Assembly: GCA_032158295.1 (NCBI GenBank)
Contig: CM063263.1
Coordinates: 7,684,501-7,748,500 of the forward strand
DNA: 64,000 bases
Reading direction: 5' to 3'
DNA from: Pycnopodia helianthoides
Taxonomy: Eukaryota; Echinodermata; Asteroidea; Forcipulatida; Asteriidae
Shown: positions 44,001 through 59,000 of the stretch, piece after piece
Numbering within the stretch: the stretch's first letter is position 1
How the letters are laid out: each line of letters starts with the position of its first letter
Translations under genes and position numbers: made by a program
Notes under the pieces: model-generated
Told to the model about the DNA's origin: nothing
The model's input: the letters and a program-made list of their open reading frames with translations, nothing else
The model's database searches: none

Positions 44001-47000
44001 CTGCTAAGCAGGAATTATCGCTAAGCAGAAATAATGTGCTGAGGAAAAGTGAGCGGGGAGCCATCAAGCGAGCAAATGATTGAAAGATACACAGCATTTC
44101 AGCCGGTGCGCTATTTCTGCTGATAAGCAAGACTTTTTTCCCCCGCTTAGCAAGTTGGCTTAGCAGCTTTCATGAAAATCAAACACTGATTCACCACAGT
44201 CTTTTTTAGATGGAATTACATAATAAATTCACACAAAAAAAAAAACGTTTAAGGCAGTGGTTGGTCCCGACCCCAATTTCATCAAACCTGTTAGCGGATA
44301 TTTTCAACTTTACTGTTCACAAACAGCAATGAATATTCAGATATTTTTTTGCAGGTGAACAGTTTCTACATTTGACCCAAATCACCTGAGATCATCACCA
44401 AAACAAATCTTGGTTGCACCATATTGGGAGAAAGTTTCCCACTGTTTTAACGCAGCATGTGAACCTGAGAACAAAAGAGGTCCACACAATGCAGGGACTT
44501 GAAACACTATGTGGACTTACACACGTCCACACAGTGTTTTTTACAGTGATGAAGGATAGGACTTTACTTAAAGGAACATTACAGAATTGGTAAGAAAAAA
44601 AACTTGTAAAATATACTTTTTTATCACAGATTTACATGAAACTTACAAGGTCTAATGATGATGATAGTAGAAAACATCCCTTGAAATATTTCTGTCTGAA
44701 ATGCCATATTTTATGAGAAATGAATAAACTAATTTTCCGATTGGAGTTTATCGCTCAGTGAGCGTTTTATTAATTTGTTGAATCTATATGATTTCATGCA
44801 AATTGAAATGTGTAATCGGTTTTTCACTATTTTCTTGTGACCCAGATGGCCGATCGATCTCAAACTTCTACAGGTTTGTCAGTTTATGTATATGGTGGAT
44901 TACATAAAGTGCTTACACTGCCAGCAACTGTTTTGTTAGCAAAAACCAAGTCTGTAATGTTCCTTTAAGTGTACAGAACAAAGGAATGCCTACAGAGTGA
45001 CTGCAACACAGAGCTGTGTGTGTTATTATGTGTAGGGCATATCTTACGCAAATTAAATCAACTAGTTTTGTAATATCCTTTGTAAGTTTAAATTTGATCG
45101 TTTTGTACAGCGCTTTGGAACCAACGCTACAGGTGCTTAATAAATATTATTGTTATAAATCATAAAAATTTGGCCGATGCATAGCATGCAATACTTTCTC
45201 CTTAATGGCAATTGATACTTTTGGTAATTACTCAAGAAATACATTACCATAAAAAACTTACTTGGTAAAGAATGCACCTGAGAGCTGCTGATAATATAAA
45301 ACATTGTAAGAAACGACTCCCTCTGAAGTAACATGAGTTTATGAGACAGAGAGAATTTCTCATTAAAACATTTGAATCTGAGAAAGGCTTCAGGCATGAA
45401 GCCTTTCTCAGTCATTTGAAAGCACACAATTCTATGCAACAAGGGTGTTCATTCTTTCATTATTTTCTTGCAACTTTGATGACCGATTGAGCCCAAATTT
45501 TCACTTTACGTACATGTTGGGATACACCAAGTGAGGATACTAGTCTTTGACAATTACCAAAAGTATATCCTGCCTTTATCAGCAGTATGAAATTATGACC
45601 ACTTTATTGGCCTGACCAGTTGGGGCCCCAGACATACAGTAATAATATCATACAGTGAACAAAAATGAAACCGTCTCCCAAAACATGCAGTTTGGGCAAA
45701 CACACTTACAATATAAATTAACATGCAAAGCAACATGCCCCTTACAAACAACGACTTCTGTTAGTTTTACATAAATGTTGTGGGTTTTTTTGTCAGTTGT
45801 CTACAAAACCATTCCTACTAAGAAAAAATGAAATTTCTTGCAAGTGTGAGGACATGTATGCATTTTTCTAGCAATGGTTGTTAGAATGTTGGATTAGTGC
45901 TACGTCCATGCTTTGGTTTTTTTTCTCTCTCGGAATGTGGAATGATGCACGATTTAATGCGTTTTTATTAGCGCACACTTACAAAACTCCTTCGGCGATG
46001 CCGCTGTTGGTGGTGAGGTCAAAGGGCAAAGGTCAAGTCGAGGAACGGGGAAGAATAAGGGAATTGGATTAATACTGGTTGCATGGCAATGGATTGTCAG
46101 TCACGACTGTTAGATATTGTAAACGTTACCAAATTATTCTCTAAGGAGTTCTTTACAGTAACTTGATAAAAGTTCAACATTTACTGTAGATGCCCTTCAT
46201 TTAAAAAAAAAAAATTGACAAAATTGTCATGAAGTTTGAGGATGTAACGTTTATAAATGAATGGCTTCCGTGTTCTGAAAATCTACACACTTTACATCTT
46301 TACTTTGTTTTAATAAGATGACTCTTATGGATTTGATGTTGTGAATTTTCTTTGACTGTAATGCATGAACTAGAGACAAGCCACAACCCATGCAGAATCT
46401 GTCATGCACATAAATATGATATGTTGAGATTACTGGACCATCAAATTGCACTAGCCACCGCTGTATAACAATGAGGTGTGAGGAGACAATAGGCACTTAA
46501 TAAGCACGCTGGTGATATTATTAGTTATCACACAAGCGAGAGTTGAATACGGACAAATATAGCGCTTTTGCGTCTCATGGATATTGGACATGAGTGTGCA
46601 TGTGATTACAAATTTATCTTTCAGCAAGCTTGACACGTAGCTTAAAATAGCAGAACTAGAACAGAGCGATAGAACAGAATGTGATATCGGCCGTGCAATA
46701 TTGGTTAAAATCACACACCCGTTGCTATGGATCACCCAATCAGAATTGAGGAAATTTGTTTGAAGATAAATCATTTCATCATGTGTCAAACCATCCACTC
46801 TTATAAAAGTCTGTTGGTTTGATGGTCGCGACCCAGTTACAACCAGTTACAACCAGTTACAAGGTGGTTAATCACATGACAGCATAATATATTACCAGTA
46901 CAACTATCAAGTGCCTATTGGTACCTCACACCTCACTTATATCCAGTTGAGGCTAGTTGAAACAGGTTACTGGAATCATATCAAATAGAGGCCCTATTAG

Positions 47001-50000
47001 AAACCACAGATGTGACCTCAGCTCCTGCTGAGGCTCTGTCAGTCACTTTGAAATTGTGCGCTTCGGTCTGGGGCTTCAAATAGGCAGACAGAGCCTAAGC
47101 CAGATCGAGTGCCAAAGTCGTGGTTTTGAAAAGGGTCATAGACCTTTATCATGGCACCGCCATCTTGTTTTTTCCTACCACTCAAATCAGTGTAAGGCCA
47201 TATCCGAATTGGTGGCTACTGCTACGGCTTTGACTGTTGCTAAGGGTGTTGCTAAGGATGTCCTTTACTTCAACGCATGATGACGTGAAAATCCAGTCAT
47301 AGCCCTTGCTGTAGCCGCCAACTCGGATACGTCCTACACCAAACTGAGGCTGGAAGGGATAAATAGTCTGGCACCTTTCCAGTCAAATGACAATCAGCAT
47401 TCAGGAATGCGATTTCCACAAGGGGAGCAAGACTAAATGTGGTGGCAGCTTGATTATGATCTCTAAAATTGGTGTATGTAACTCTTGGAGATCTCTACAG
47501 CTCAAAGCTCTCACTACATGTACATGCACATTGAGTAGCTCATCTTCATGTTAGAACAACCTGTTCCCCCTTTCCAAACCTACCTCCCCATGTTGCCCTC
47601 TTCCCCCACCCCTTCCCCCCCCCCAAAAAAAAGAAGAGTTTTACAGCGCAATTTGTTTCCAACACATAAACCTCTTCTGGAGGTCTACAAAAATCCACAA
47701 AGTAGAGACCAAATTCTGGAATACAGTCTGCAAAGTTTGGTTCAAAAACAGCACTCTTTGGCAAGGATTTTTGCAAAAGATTGAAGAAAAATCTTTTCTT
47801 ATTAAAAATTAGAAATTACATTGCAGACAAAACTTGAAAGTACTGCACCTTATTTACTTACACTACTTATTGAATGCTTAACTACTTTGGTTATATTTCT
47901 TGTACATAAAGTTGCTTCTGATGTTTAGTAACTTCAAGTGGCAATTTGTTTTTAATAAAAGTCATTTTTTGAGAAAACCTGAGAAATCCAAAAAATCTGT
48001 TGTGAGAACTTCAAGGAGGACAATATTTTAGACTCGTAGTTACAGAGGTGTACAACAAAAGTATGACAAAAGATGCTTGCTTACGTCACTTCGGCCAGCT
48101 TGGCCTCCAGCCTTCTCCTTGCTGCTCGTCAATGCGATCCAGCTTGATCTGGAGCTCTGAGATGTCGTTCTGCAACTCCATGACCAGGTTCTTCTCCTTG
48201 TTCAGGGCGTCGGCAAGCTGGGAGACCTTCTCCCTCTCCACGACCAGCGAGGTCTGAAGGTCCTCAACCAGGACGCACTCCTGTCGGTATTTGTGCTCCA
48301 TCATTTCAACTGAAACACAACAGGAAGATTTTATCAAAACCGTTTAAGACCCCTGAGGGGAGGGGATAAGACAAATTTCATTCTTGCAGGCAAGAAGCAA
48401 AGAGTGTCTTTTCTTGAGACACAAGGGTACCTCCATTAGAAAATAAGAATGTATCTGGGAGCTTTTAAAAAAACCTCTTTGAATATGTTATTTATTTCTT
48501 CTGTTGTGGGAGTTGTTTTCTTTTTGATATATATATATTTATTATTTATTTTTCATGCAGGGGAAGGGGAGGGGGGATTACACAACACAGAACGGAACAC
48601 AAGTAGTGATGCTCACGTTGTCTCTTGAGTTGTCGTTCCCGGTTGGTGCCGTGCTCCTCGACGCTGTTGAGCTGCGACGTCAGCCTCTGCCGTTGCTCCT
48701 GAAGCTCCGCGGCAGTGGTGCTAGAGTGCGCCCTCACGTGCTCGACCTCGGCCAGGAGGGATGCGCGGTCCGCACTGTAGATCTGCTCCATGGATGAGTT
48801 GTGATGCAGCTCCTGGAAGAGAAGGATATCGAGACCCAAATGAGATATGAATAGCAAGCTTGGGTCTCTTCCCTTTGCCCCCTGAACCTCATGAGTGCTA
48901 GACTTCAGTGCATTTACAGACTCTCTACATCACCACAAGTAATGAACTAGAGGGTAGTGGGCCCGGGTCTCCCCTTGGTCTAGAGAATGAAACTCCCCTG
49001 AACCTCCTGGGTGTTACATTTCAATGCATTTAGAGACTCTCTACATCACCATAACTGAAGGACTCGGATAATGGGAAGCACTCCCCTTGGTCTTGAGGTC
49101 GATTACCCCAGACCAACTGGGTGTTCCACAAATAAGAAGCTAGGGTAACAGGACTCAGTCTTTCCTTGGTCTAGACGATAAAACCCCTTAACCCTTGGTG
49201 TATTACATTTCTGATTCCATCATAATACACAGTTGTCCATAGTACACATTTCATTATTGCCCATATGCCATACAGCCAACCTGAAATTCTCAATGACCCA
49301 TGACCCATGACCCATGACCCTGGACAATACATGCAATTCTACCTGCTCTCGTATCCTCTTCTCAAGCTGCTGGACTTGAGACAAGTCCCGATCTCCGCTG
49401 GACATGACATGGGTCCGTAGCTCTGCCATGAGTGCATCACGCTCTCGGTCAAACACGGACTGGATGGCGCGGAGGAGTTTGCCTCGCCAATCTGACTCCT
49501 TGGACTTCTCCTTCTGTTTATGTCAAACAATATTAAGTTTGATATTGCTCAAATTTTAGTTTAAAATTACGTTCAGATGCGCATTACATCAGAGACAATG
49601 CAAACTGGGCCCGATTTCATAGAGCTGCTTAAGCACGAAACTTACATGTAGCAAAGTGCGGAATAATTCTGCTTACCAGGAAAAGGTTACCAGCCAAAAT
49701 ACCATGTAACATTGGGTGTTCGGGTTGGTGCAATGGTGTCCTTCCTCGCCTTCCACCTCTAGGACCCCGGTTCGAATCCCGCCGGGGGCTCTATGTGGAT
49801 TGGGTTTTCAGTCCCTACCTGATTGCGTGGGTTTTCCCTGGAATCATTATCTGGGATTTTCATCCCACATCTCATGGTTTACCCAAAAACTTAAAAAATT
49901 AAATTGAAGCTCATTTGCACAGACCAGGAGATACGTAACTGTCTTGAGGTTTTATAGAGTCCTGGGATTCAAAACAAAACAAAAACTGGCTGGAGATGTC

Positions 50001-53000
50001 TCACCCACTGTCCCTTGTTAGCCCCGGAGATTAAATCTTTCAGAGCCTGAATTGCGTCCAGCAACGCATGCTTCTCAGCCTCCCAGGCGTCCTGCAGGGT
50101 CCGAACGTCCGTCCCGTCCTGGACGTCCGGCCGGGGGGACGTCTGCTGGCGGAGATATCTCAGATCGGAGAGGGAGAGAACCTGGAGGCCTTCGTTGTGA
50201 AGTCTGTTCAGCACCGCCTGGGAGTGATGGAAATAAAATCAGTCAAATTTACAAGTGATATTTATCAACGTATCGTAAACTGTCATACCCCCCTGTTCAT
50301 TAGAGCAAAGGCATTTCTGAAACTAATCACAGTAATAATCTCTACTCTGACAGGTACCCATTTACTCCTGGGTGATGAAAAGTAATCGCAAATAATTATC
50401 TCGCTCAAAGAAACAAGGGTCATGGCTGGGAAGTTTGGGTTTAATTGGGTTAGGCAGAGTTTTATTTTTCAGGCATGCAACTGTAACTTCACCCAAAAAG
50501 AGGAAATTACAAAATGTCAATGATTTTGTACAGTATTTTTTAATTTTGAATGGTAAAACTGAGAATAAAAAAAGAGGAAATCAGCTGATCCGAGGAAAAG
50601 TTGCATGCCTGAGTTTTAGTAAAACGTTAAAACTTTCTTTACTCTTACCTGTAACCTATCTGGGATGTCTCCGCCGTTCATGAGCCCGCCATTCTGAACA
50701 GCGCCCTCTGTCGGCCCCCGCTCTTTACCGACCCCAGCCTGCCTCGTCTTCAGCTGACTGACCAGTCTGGAGTCCAGTCTCTCTGTAGCTTGAAGCTCCC
50801 TCGACAATCTGTTGGCTGTGTCTAAAAACAGAGAGAGAAAAATCTTGTCACAATAAGAACAGACAAACAAAAACATTTCTTGTAAGTGCTGGGACCAATT
50901 CCGCTTAGCAAAAAATCTTGTTATGATGAAACATTGACTAAAAGTGCTTGCCAAAAAAAATAAGTTCAGCTATATGAAATTGACACTCTTTCTTCATAAT
51001 AATAAACTTTTTAAAACATTTTGCTTCCATTCAACCCTATAATAATCAAAGTGAGGTTGGAATAATAAAATGGTCTGGTCCCTTTATATGGAATGAAAAC
51101 AAGAGCTATTATCATCAGCGGGTATACGGGGGACCTGATCACACCATGATTAAGGTCAATTGAGTGGTAACCTCACCTGCAATGAAGCTACCCATGGGGC
51201 TAGCGCCGGCGGGCGTCGCGGCTAGAACCCTCTCAAGCTGTCGGCTGTGCTCCTCTTGGATCTTCCCGACCTCCTCGGCGTGAGCGGACATCAGATCGCG
51301 ATTCACCCTCAAGACGGCTTCCTCCATCTCGTGGCGGTGGCGCTCTTCTCTCGCGCGCGTGTGCTGGGCGTACTCGTTGCGGAGTTGGTCCATCAGGACC
51401 TGGGTTTCACGCTCCATGGTGCGTTGAATGTCGCTGACGTGTTCTTGGTGTTGGCGAGTGAGCTCTGACCTTATCTCTCGCAGCTTCTGTTGATTGTGAA
51501 GACAAATTTTTGTTAACAATGCCTTATAACTAAACATAATATTGTCAGAAATAATGCAGTTGACGCTTTCCGACACAAAGTTTCCCTCTACTCTTTATCA
51601 GGCACTTAGATGCGTGTGAGTTTTAGCAACATCCTTCACCATGAATTGCTTCCCTTTACCCAGGTGTATAAATAGGGGCCTGTGAGGGTTTATATGATAA
51701 GGCTTTGGATTAACACCTTAGTGCTCATAAGCTGCTAGAGTTTTTAGCTCCTGAGAAATTGAGAGATGACCAGGAATACACTTAAGAGCAATCTACAAGA
51801 TTTTTTTTAATTTTCAGAATATTTTTACTACAAACCTGCTCCAATGTTTTCCCTGGTGACAACCCCTGCAGACTGGCCATCCTCCTGTCGTAGTCCATCT
51901 CCAGCTCTCGCAGCCTCTCCACGTCGGACGACTGTGACTCCCTCAGATGTCCGAGCTCTTCCTGGTGGCGCGTCTGCAGCGTCGCCAGCACCTCGGCGTG
52001 CTTCTGCTGCAGCTCGGCGATCCGCAGCTCGTGCTCATGCTGCAGTCGCTGCCAGTTGGTCTCTTGTTGGATGGGCTGCTGCAGATGAGGGGGCTCTTCG
52101 ACCAGATCATGTTGCTGCTGTTGCTGCTGTTGCTGCTGCTGGAAGAGCCTCTCCTCAAACTCGTCCAGCTGAAGACGTAGTTTGGTCATCTCCACATCTT
52201 TGTCCTGCAGGAAGATTGACCAAAATACATTAATGGTTTGAATGATGTATGATGGAGTACAGTACATGGTCAACCTTTGTAAACAGGTCCTCAAGTTTAA
52301 CAAAAAAAACAAAATATCAAATAATTAACCACAAGGGAAACTGACTGGGTAAATTCTGAATAATTTTAGGTTTGAACAAAGAAAAATTGACTAGACCGAC
52401 CAACATTAGGGCTCAATAGCTCAGTTGGTAGAGCACCTGCATGTTAATCCGGAGGTCGCAGGTTCAAATCATGCTCCAGTCAAAGTTTATCTTTGTTCAA
52501 CCACAAACTTAAAAAAGGAATAAACAAAAAATAGAGTCAAGAATGAAACTGCACGGTTAGCTTTCACCTTTTATGATGGTGTAATTCTCAAAACAACACT
52601 AAGCATTATTCTTAGGCCCATACCTGGATCTCTTGTTTAAGTGCCTTGATTTGGCTCTTATGAGTCTTGATGTTACTCCCACTGGGGGCTTCCTCCTGCA
52701 GGCGGACGAGCAACCCTTCCAGATGGGCGACCTCCCTCTCTCTGACCAGCAGCATTTGCTTCATGGCGGAAATGTCTTGGTCATACTGGGTCTAAGCAAA
52801 TCACAAGACCGTCAGTTATTTCTCAAATCGCAATAACACAATTTCATAACGACAGATGATACGTCAAACTGAACTGCATTAGACCGAGTAACCTTTGTTT
52901 ACAAAGAGAGTGACCTTATAAATTCCAGGGCCTTTCTGGCAGGCAAGAGAGTACACTTGTTATAAATTGTAACAGCTGAACAAGTTTTGAAATGTGCCCC

Positions 53001-56000
53001 CTTTCTTCATATCAAATTTTGATAAAAGTCAGACATTGCGATCCCCATAAAATATAAGATTTAACGTTTTCTTCCATGGAGCTGTGTGCAAATCATGCCT
53101 GCATGTGGCAGGCAAGAGACTACACTGGTCATACGGGAATTTTTACATTTTGTGTCATAATTTCCTCATAAATTCAAGAGTTATAAAAGTAACAGCTGAA
53201 CAAGTTTTAAGATGTGCTCCCTTTCTTCATTTCAAAAGTTGATAAAAATCGGACAGTGCAATCTTCATAAAGTATAAGATTTAATGTCTTCTTCTTATTT
53301 AGTCGTGTACAAATCGTGCCTGCAGGAAGTCCAAGCTCTGTGGCTCTTTTGTAAACATGTGATGTCACAGGTCACATGGTCTGTTTGTAACAATAAGAAG
53401 AGATGAAGAGTTCATCCGAACCTGGAGATGAATGTTGCTCTTCTGTAGAGCTTTAAGTTTCTCCTCGGCGGATGGACTTGCTGAGACATCTCTCTTCTGC
53501 TCCTTCCCTAGTGACTGTTTGAGATTCTGAATCTCCTCATCTTTGGCTTTTAGTTTAGTCTTGAACTCTGTCTGCAGGTTCTCCTAGGAGATGAAGATTT
53601 GGATGCAGGAAGTTTTAGGGATTGTGAGGCAATAACAGGTACCAAGTTCCCATGGCCTGCAATTTCAGTCGTGCCCACTGCTCATAGGTTCGTCTACAAA
53701 CTTGCACGGTACAAAACACATGCATTGTTTTGTCAGTAGACTTTCAAAAGTCTCCACACATGTATCTTTGCTGCAGCAGTAAACGTATTATGGGCAAACA
53801 TTATTGAACCGTACCCTTAACAAAGCGAGGAGTGAGACAAGTTTATAGATCCATTGCGTCTCTCGTCTCTCACTGCTGCATGCGCGGTGCAAGGAAGACC
53901 GCAAGCCGCATATCAGGCCAGCTGCCGGGCGGCAATTTATTGTTAACGTGCCGTTTTTTCACGAACGCCGTGTAAGGTAAACTTACAATTTCTGATTAGA
54001 GAAGAGGAATTAGCGAAATGCAAATGTATACCCCTACAACTCACCCCTCAAATTTTATATGTAATTCACACTGAATTCGAAGACCATCAATTTGAAAGGG
54101 AAAATACAGGATTTCCGGTTTAAACCGGAAGATTCTGATGGCTGTACTCACCAACTCCTCCAGTTTCAGCTTGGCATCCTCCGCCTGGCCTACAGCAGCC
54201 TCTTGAGGGCGCTGTACCTCTTCCTGTGCGTGCTTGGCCTCCTCCAGGTCCTGCATGACCTGGGTCAGTTGCTCGTTGAGGTGGTCGATCTCTTGGTTCT
54301 TCTCGTCGAGGAGCTCCTGGGCAAAGAGTGGCATGGAGGCGGTGATGTCATGACCGGACGATGTCACCTTGTCCTGGAAGGAATTAAGATGTTTAACTTA
54401 GCGTCATTGTTATAATATTAATAATAATAATAATAATAATAAACATTTTATAATGATCGGTATCCACCAGTTTGACACTCATGGTGCATAAACAAATTTT
54501 CCCAGATCACTGGGCCAATAATTTAAATCCTTTATAACCACTGTCTACCGTAAGCAAAGTAAAAACACAGGCTAACTTGCCGGTTGGTCTGTGTCAACAG
54601 ACGAGCGATACAACAAAGCAAATTCATTTATAAAGGCACAAAACGCTACCAAATCTTCTTGGTTGTTTATGGAATCATCGGCTCAGGACGATAAGGTCTT
54701 TAGTGCAGTTTGTGTATATTTCATCAAATGATTTTTGCACATTTTGGAGCTCCTGGGAAATGGAGTTTATTGATCAAGAGTGGTCTCCAAAGTGGTCTCC
54801 ACATTCATTTTCTAAGAAAAAGAATTGATGTGGATTTTGATTAATTTCTTGAAGTATATACTAATTTTTCATCTTAAAACGCCCTTTTGATTACTACCGA
54901 TATTAAATTGCAATCAATATCGAAATACGCTTATGGTTGGGCGCTTATAGTAAGCACAAAAACATGCTTACCTATAAACAACTTTATGGATTTGGGAACA
55001 TGGTTCATTTTTGAGGGACTCCAACGCTAGACTGGTCCCCTGTCTTTATCCGCAAGGATACAGACAGGCACCGGTCATACAGGCCCAAATGATTTTATTG
55101 AATAAACCAATGATTTCATTGGATAAACTTGCAGTGACATAAGCTTCCCATATCTGTGTTATGATTGGTCCGCTCCGAACGATAGCAAAGTGACGTAGTT
55201 TGTCAGCTACCCACTTTCCATTTGCTCGTCTGCTGCATGCATGTGTGCATAGGGTTTGTATGATTATGTTTTATTCACTACGTAATGTGTGTCTGTGTGT
55301 AATAGACTATACATGTAAGTCTCTGTCTGTGTGAATGGGATGCGAGGTCAAAGGTTCATCTGGCAGTATCCTGCCAGGCGCTCAAGGCCGGTGTCTGGCG
55401 TTAATTCACGAGCCTCAAAGTGTGACATCAGACGTTCAGGCTACTCCAACGCCAGCGAATGCAAGGACTATCCCCCATTCCATACAGGGACAGACTTTGT
55501 TCATAAGAGGAACAACAGCATTTCTCTTTTAAAAACAACCTGTGTTGTCTGTAAATGAAACATTCCAGATGGAACAGCGTTATTTTAAGACCCTCTCTTA
55601 CCTCCAGCTGATGTACCTCTTCCAGGGCCTGATTCAGCTGTCCCTGTAAGTCTTCCCGCCCTGAGTCCTGTTCTCGATTACCGACCTCAATCTGCATGTT
55701 CAGCTGAGAGATCTCCTCATCCTTGTTGATGATCTCCTCACGGAATTGCTCCAACTGCTCAACAAGATTCTCGATCTGCCACGATGAGACAAAGAAATAA
55801 AATCCAAAATTGAATTTTGCCAATTTAATTTTGTTGATTGGTTTTTCTCATCCCACATTCAATAACTGCCAAAGTCCCGATTTCATAAACCTGCTAAACA
55901 AGGAAAGGTTCTGCTTAGTAGAAACGGGTTACCAGCCATAAACATGTAATCAACATTGTCCATGACTGCTACCCTGCTAACTTTTACTTAGCAAATAAAA

Positions 56001-59000
56001 TTGGGCCTTGGTGGGTGGGAGAGGTGGTTCTTGCAATGTGAACCAGAAACACAATAGTAGATATCACTACTCTCTGTTTTGTTTTTGTTTTTTCACCCAC
56101 CCAAGTATACGGGACTGGTGGCCTACACATTTCATCAAGAGGGTTAAGAACGAAAGTGTCTGACTCAAGGACAAAGGGGACCGGCTGGATTCGAACCAGC
56201 GTCATCACTGACTTTAAACAATAAAAGAATCTTAGTTCAAATGAAACACTCAGCAAAAATTAAAACAAATGACAATACCTCTTTGTCTTTCCTCTCCAAA
56301 GCTTCTTTGTCGTCCTCCAGTTGTTTCAAGAGGGAGACCTCAGAGGTCACGACCTCTCCCGAGTCAGAGCTTCCTGTGCCGTCTGCTGTCTCCACACCGT
56401 GCTTGAGCACATCAAGCTTAGACTGTAAGGCAGAGATCTAAACAAAGAATCATCGAGGTGATTTTTAAAGGTGGGAAACATCATGCCTTTTTATTAAGCG
56501 TTTTTAGATTGTAAATTAGTTAAAGCCCCAATTTTACAGAGCTGCTTAAGCATATAACATTAGCTAAGCACATAACAATGTTGGTTACCAGAAAATACCA
56601 TGTCACAATTTTGGTCGGTGGTTGGTACCTTGCGAAAATTTGTTTAGCAATATTTTCTGCTCAAGCAGCTTTACGAAATTGGACCCGTGCTGATAATTTT
56701 CAGTAAAAATTTATTAATTTACAATCTTGACAGAAACAAAAAAGAAAGATTTCTGTACAAAGATCTAAGGAAAGTTTGAATTCAAACAATACTGACATTT
56801 TAAGAGAAAAAAACAATATTTTCAAACTAGAAAAGAACAACGGATACCTGTATGAGCTGATCATATAGCTGTTTCTGTAGAGTCTCTTTTTCATGCATGA
56901 TATCCACCTCTAGGTGGCGCTGTTCGCCGAGATCACGCTCCAGTTCTTCCGTCTGCGCCTCAAGCTGCTGCTTTGATTGGACGGCCTCGTCCAGCTGCCG
57001 CTCGGCGTCTTTCAGCTGACTGGTCAGCTCTTGGGTTGTGTCCTCGGCAAAGTGGACGTCTCGCTCTAGCTGCTGGATTCTGGTCTGAGCCTGGGTGATC
57101 TCTTCGGTCTTCTCTCGCAGCTCTTCGCGGAGTTCTTGTGCCTGTGAGAACATCCAACGAACGTGACTACCGTAATCTTTGGCTTATAAGCTGCCCGATG
57201 TACAAGCCGCAGTGCCCAGAAATTGTCAAAACAAGATTTATGTGTCTGTGTATAAGCCGCCCGGCGTATAAGCCGCAGGCATGACCACACACACAGAGGG
57301 GTCGTGCGTGGTGATGTACAGTGATGTACATGAAATGTTTGTACTGATATAAAATGTTCTGTAAAATGTTGCCATCTTGACACCCTGTGAATCCCGGTCA
57401 TGACAATTGTGCCCCTGAGAAAGGCACTTAACCACGATTGCTTGTAAAAAAAGTTGTGAAGGTATAATAAGTGCATTCTGCTCTATCAGCCAGGCTCCTA
57501 TAGTGGATGATACACCCATGCCTACATCCTTACGGACTGTGAATGGGGGTAACCCTGTTTCAGCCCCAGGAGTAGGTGGCAACTTGCCCCTGGTGACAGT
57601 TGATTTGACAGCCCAAATCAGTTTAGTGTAGCTCTCACCTTGAAGTGAGTTAGGCGATATCTCTTTTTTTTATAATAAAAATCAAAATAAGAAAATATTT
57701 CCTCAAAATAGTGTGAAATGGCATTAATAGTGAAGACAACTGAAACATCAGCCATTATAGCAATGTGATGTGATACCCTAGCACTACAGTTAGCAGCCAA
57801 AATCTTTCCCCCAAAATAAATTTCTGAAAATTTACAAGAAAGGGAATTGTAAAAAAACGTTTAAAAATAAATAAGACTGAAAAATAGAAAAAAAAGGTTT
57901 AACAAACATTTCGTTTCTGAGGGATAAATTCAAACGATATATCACCTCTTTTCTAAACAGCTCATCCACGTTTGATGGAGTCTTGTCCTTTGACCTCTGG
58001 TCTTCCTCTAATCGGACAATCTCCCTCTGGAATTCCTCTCTCTCCTGTTCACGCTCTATGGTTTGTTGCTGAGGAGTAAGTAGACAAAAGTTAATGGCTA
58101 TTTTTTTAATTGATGATATAATTGCATCATGGATAAAGAATATTATTTTGGATTACCACTTACATCAATGTAAGTGATAAGCACCATTTTATTATTATTA
58201 TTATATATTTCTGGTAATGAAACCAAGGTTGCCTCACAAAATGTACTTGATCACTGTATCTGGTTAGCCTGGAGGAAACCTGTAAACAAGGGTGCTTGCT
58301 ATGGAACCAGAAACACCGGGGTTAACCCTTACTCTTCCACGATAAGAGTTCTGGGTTCTTTTAGATGCACTACCAACCCTAGTACATGGGACCTACGGCT
58401 TACTGACCCATCCAAAGGACAAAGCAATTATGGTAAAGTATCTTGCTCAAGGACACAAGTGCCGAGACAGGGACTCGAACCCACACTCTGCTTATCAGAA
58501 ACACCAGGGCTTGAGTTCAGTGCTCTTAACCCACCACGTATACTCATTGCTTTCCGAGTCTTGTAGGAAAAAACAACCACAGGCAACCTGGGTGGGATTC
58601 GAACCACAACCCCTACATTTTAGTGCAGTGGATACTTGTTTCCCAAAAAATTGAATATAACTGAAATATCTTTCTAAAGAATCTGTTTTAAAAAAAAAAG
58701 ACAAAACATTTTGTTAGAGCAGGAACAACCCAACCCTTAAAAATCTAACCGCGTATTTTATTTGATTCTGTCGGACTGAGGACTGCATTATAGTAATGCA
58801 TTATAGTAAACTGATTATGTGTAAACTGATCAGCCATAACACATAATAAGAGTCCAACAGCTTGGGTGTTGAGTTACCGTAAAGTGATACATAATCCTAG
58901 TAAATAATCACTCAAGGAAGTTAGAGCTAAAAAAGAAAAATCTATTACCTCCAGGAACTGCTTATTTTTCTTGAGCTGTTTCTCCAAGACCTCCAGTTGT

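Larger units (their letters stand above)
43250..48084. other. Largest AKAP9 intron
   Basis: Contains the third TTAA MITE (44572-44964), the inverted dispersed repeat (45140-45575), a triple ACCAGTTACA decamer (46835-46862) and 'tccgaattggtggctactg' repeats (47200-47340). No exon with matching phase is visible. Confidence 0.6.

Noticed and set aside
49290..49322. Short CATGACC tandem repeat as a regulatory array
   Set aside because: Only three to four units in an intron; simple slippage is enough.
52400..52480. tRNA-Asn-like sequence
   Set aside because: A and B boxes are present but acceptor-stem halves do not pair, and it sits inside a repeated inverted-end element, so it is a mobile element core.
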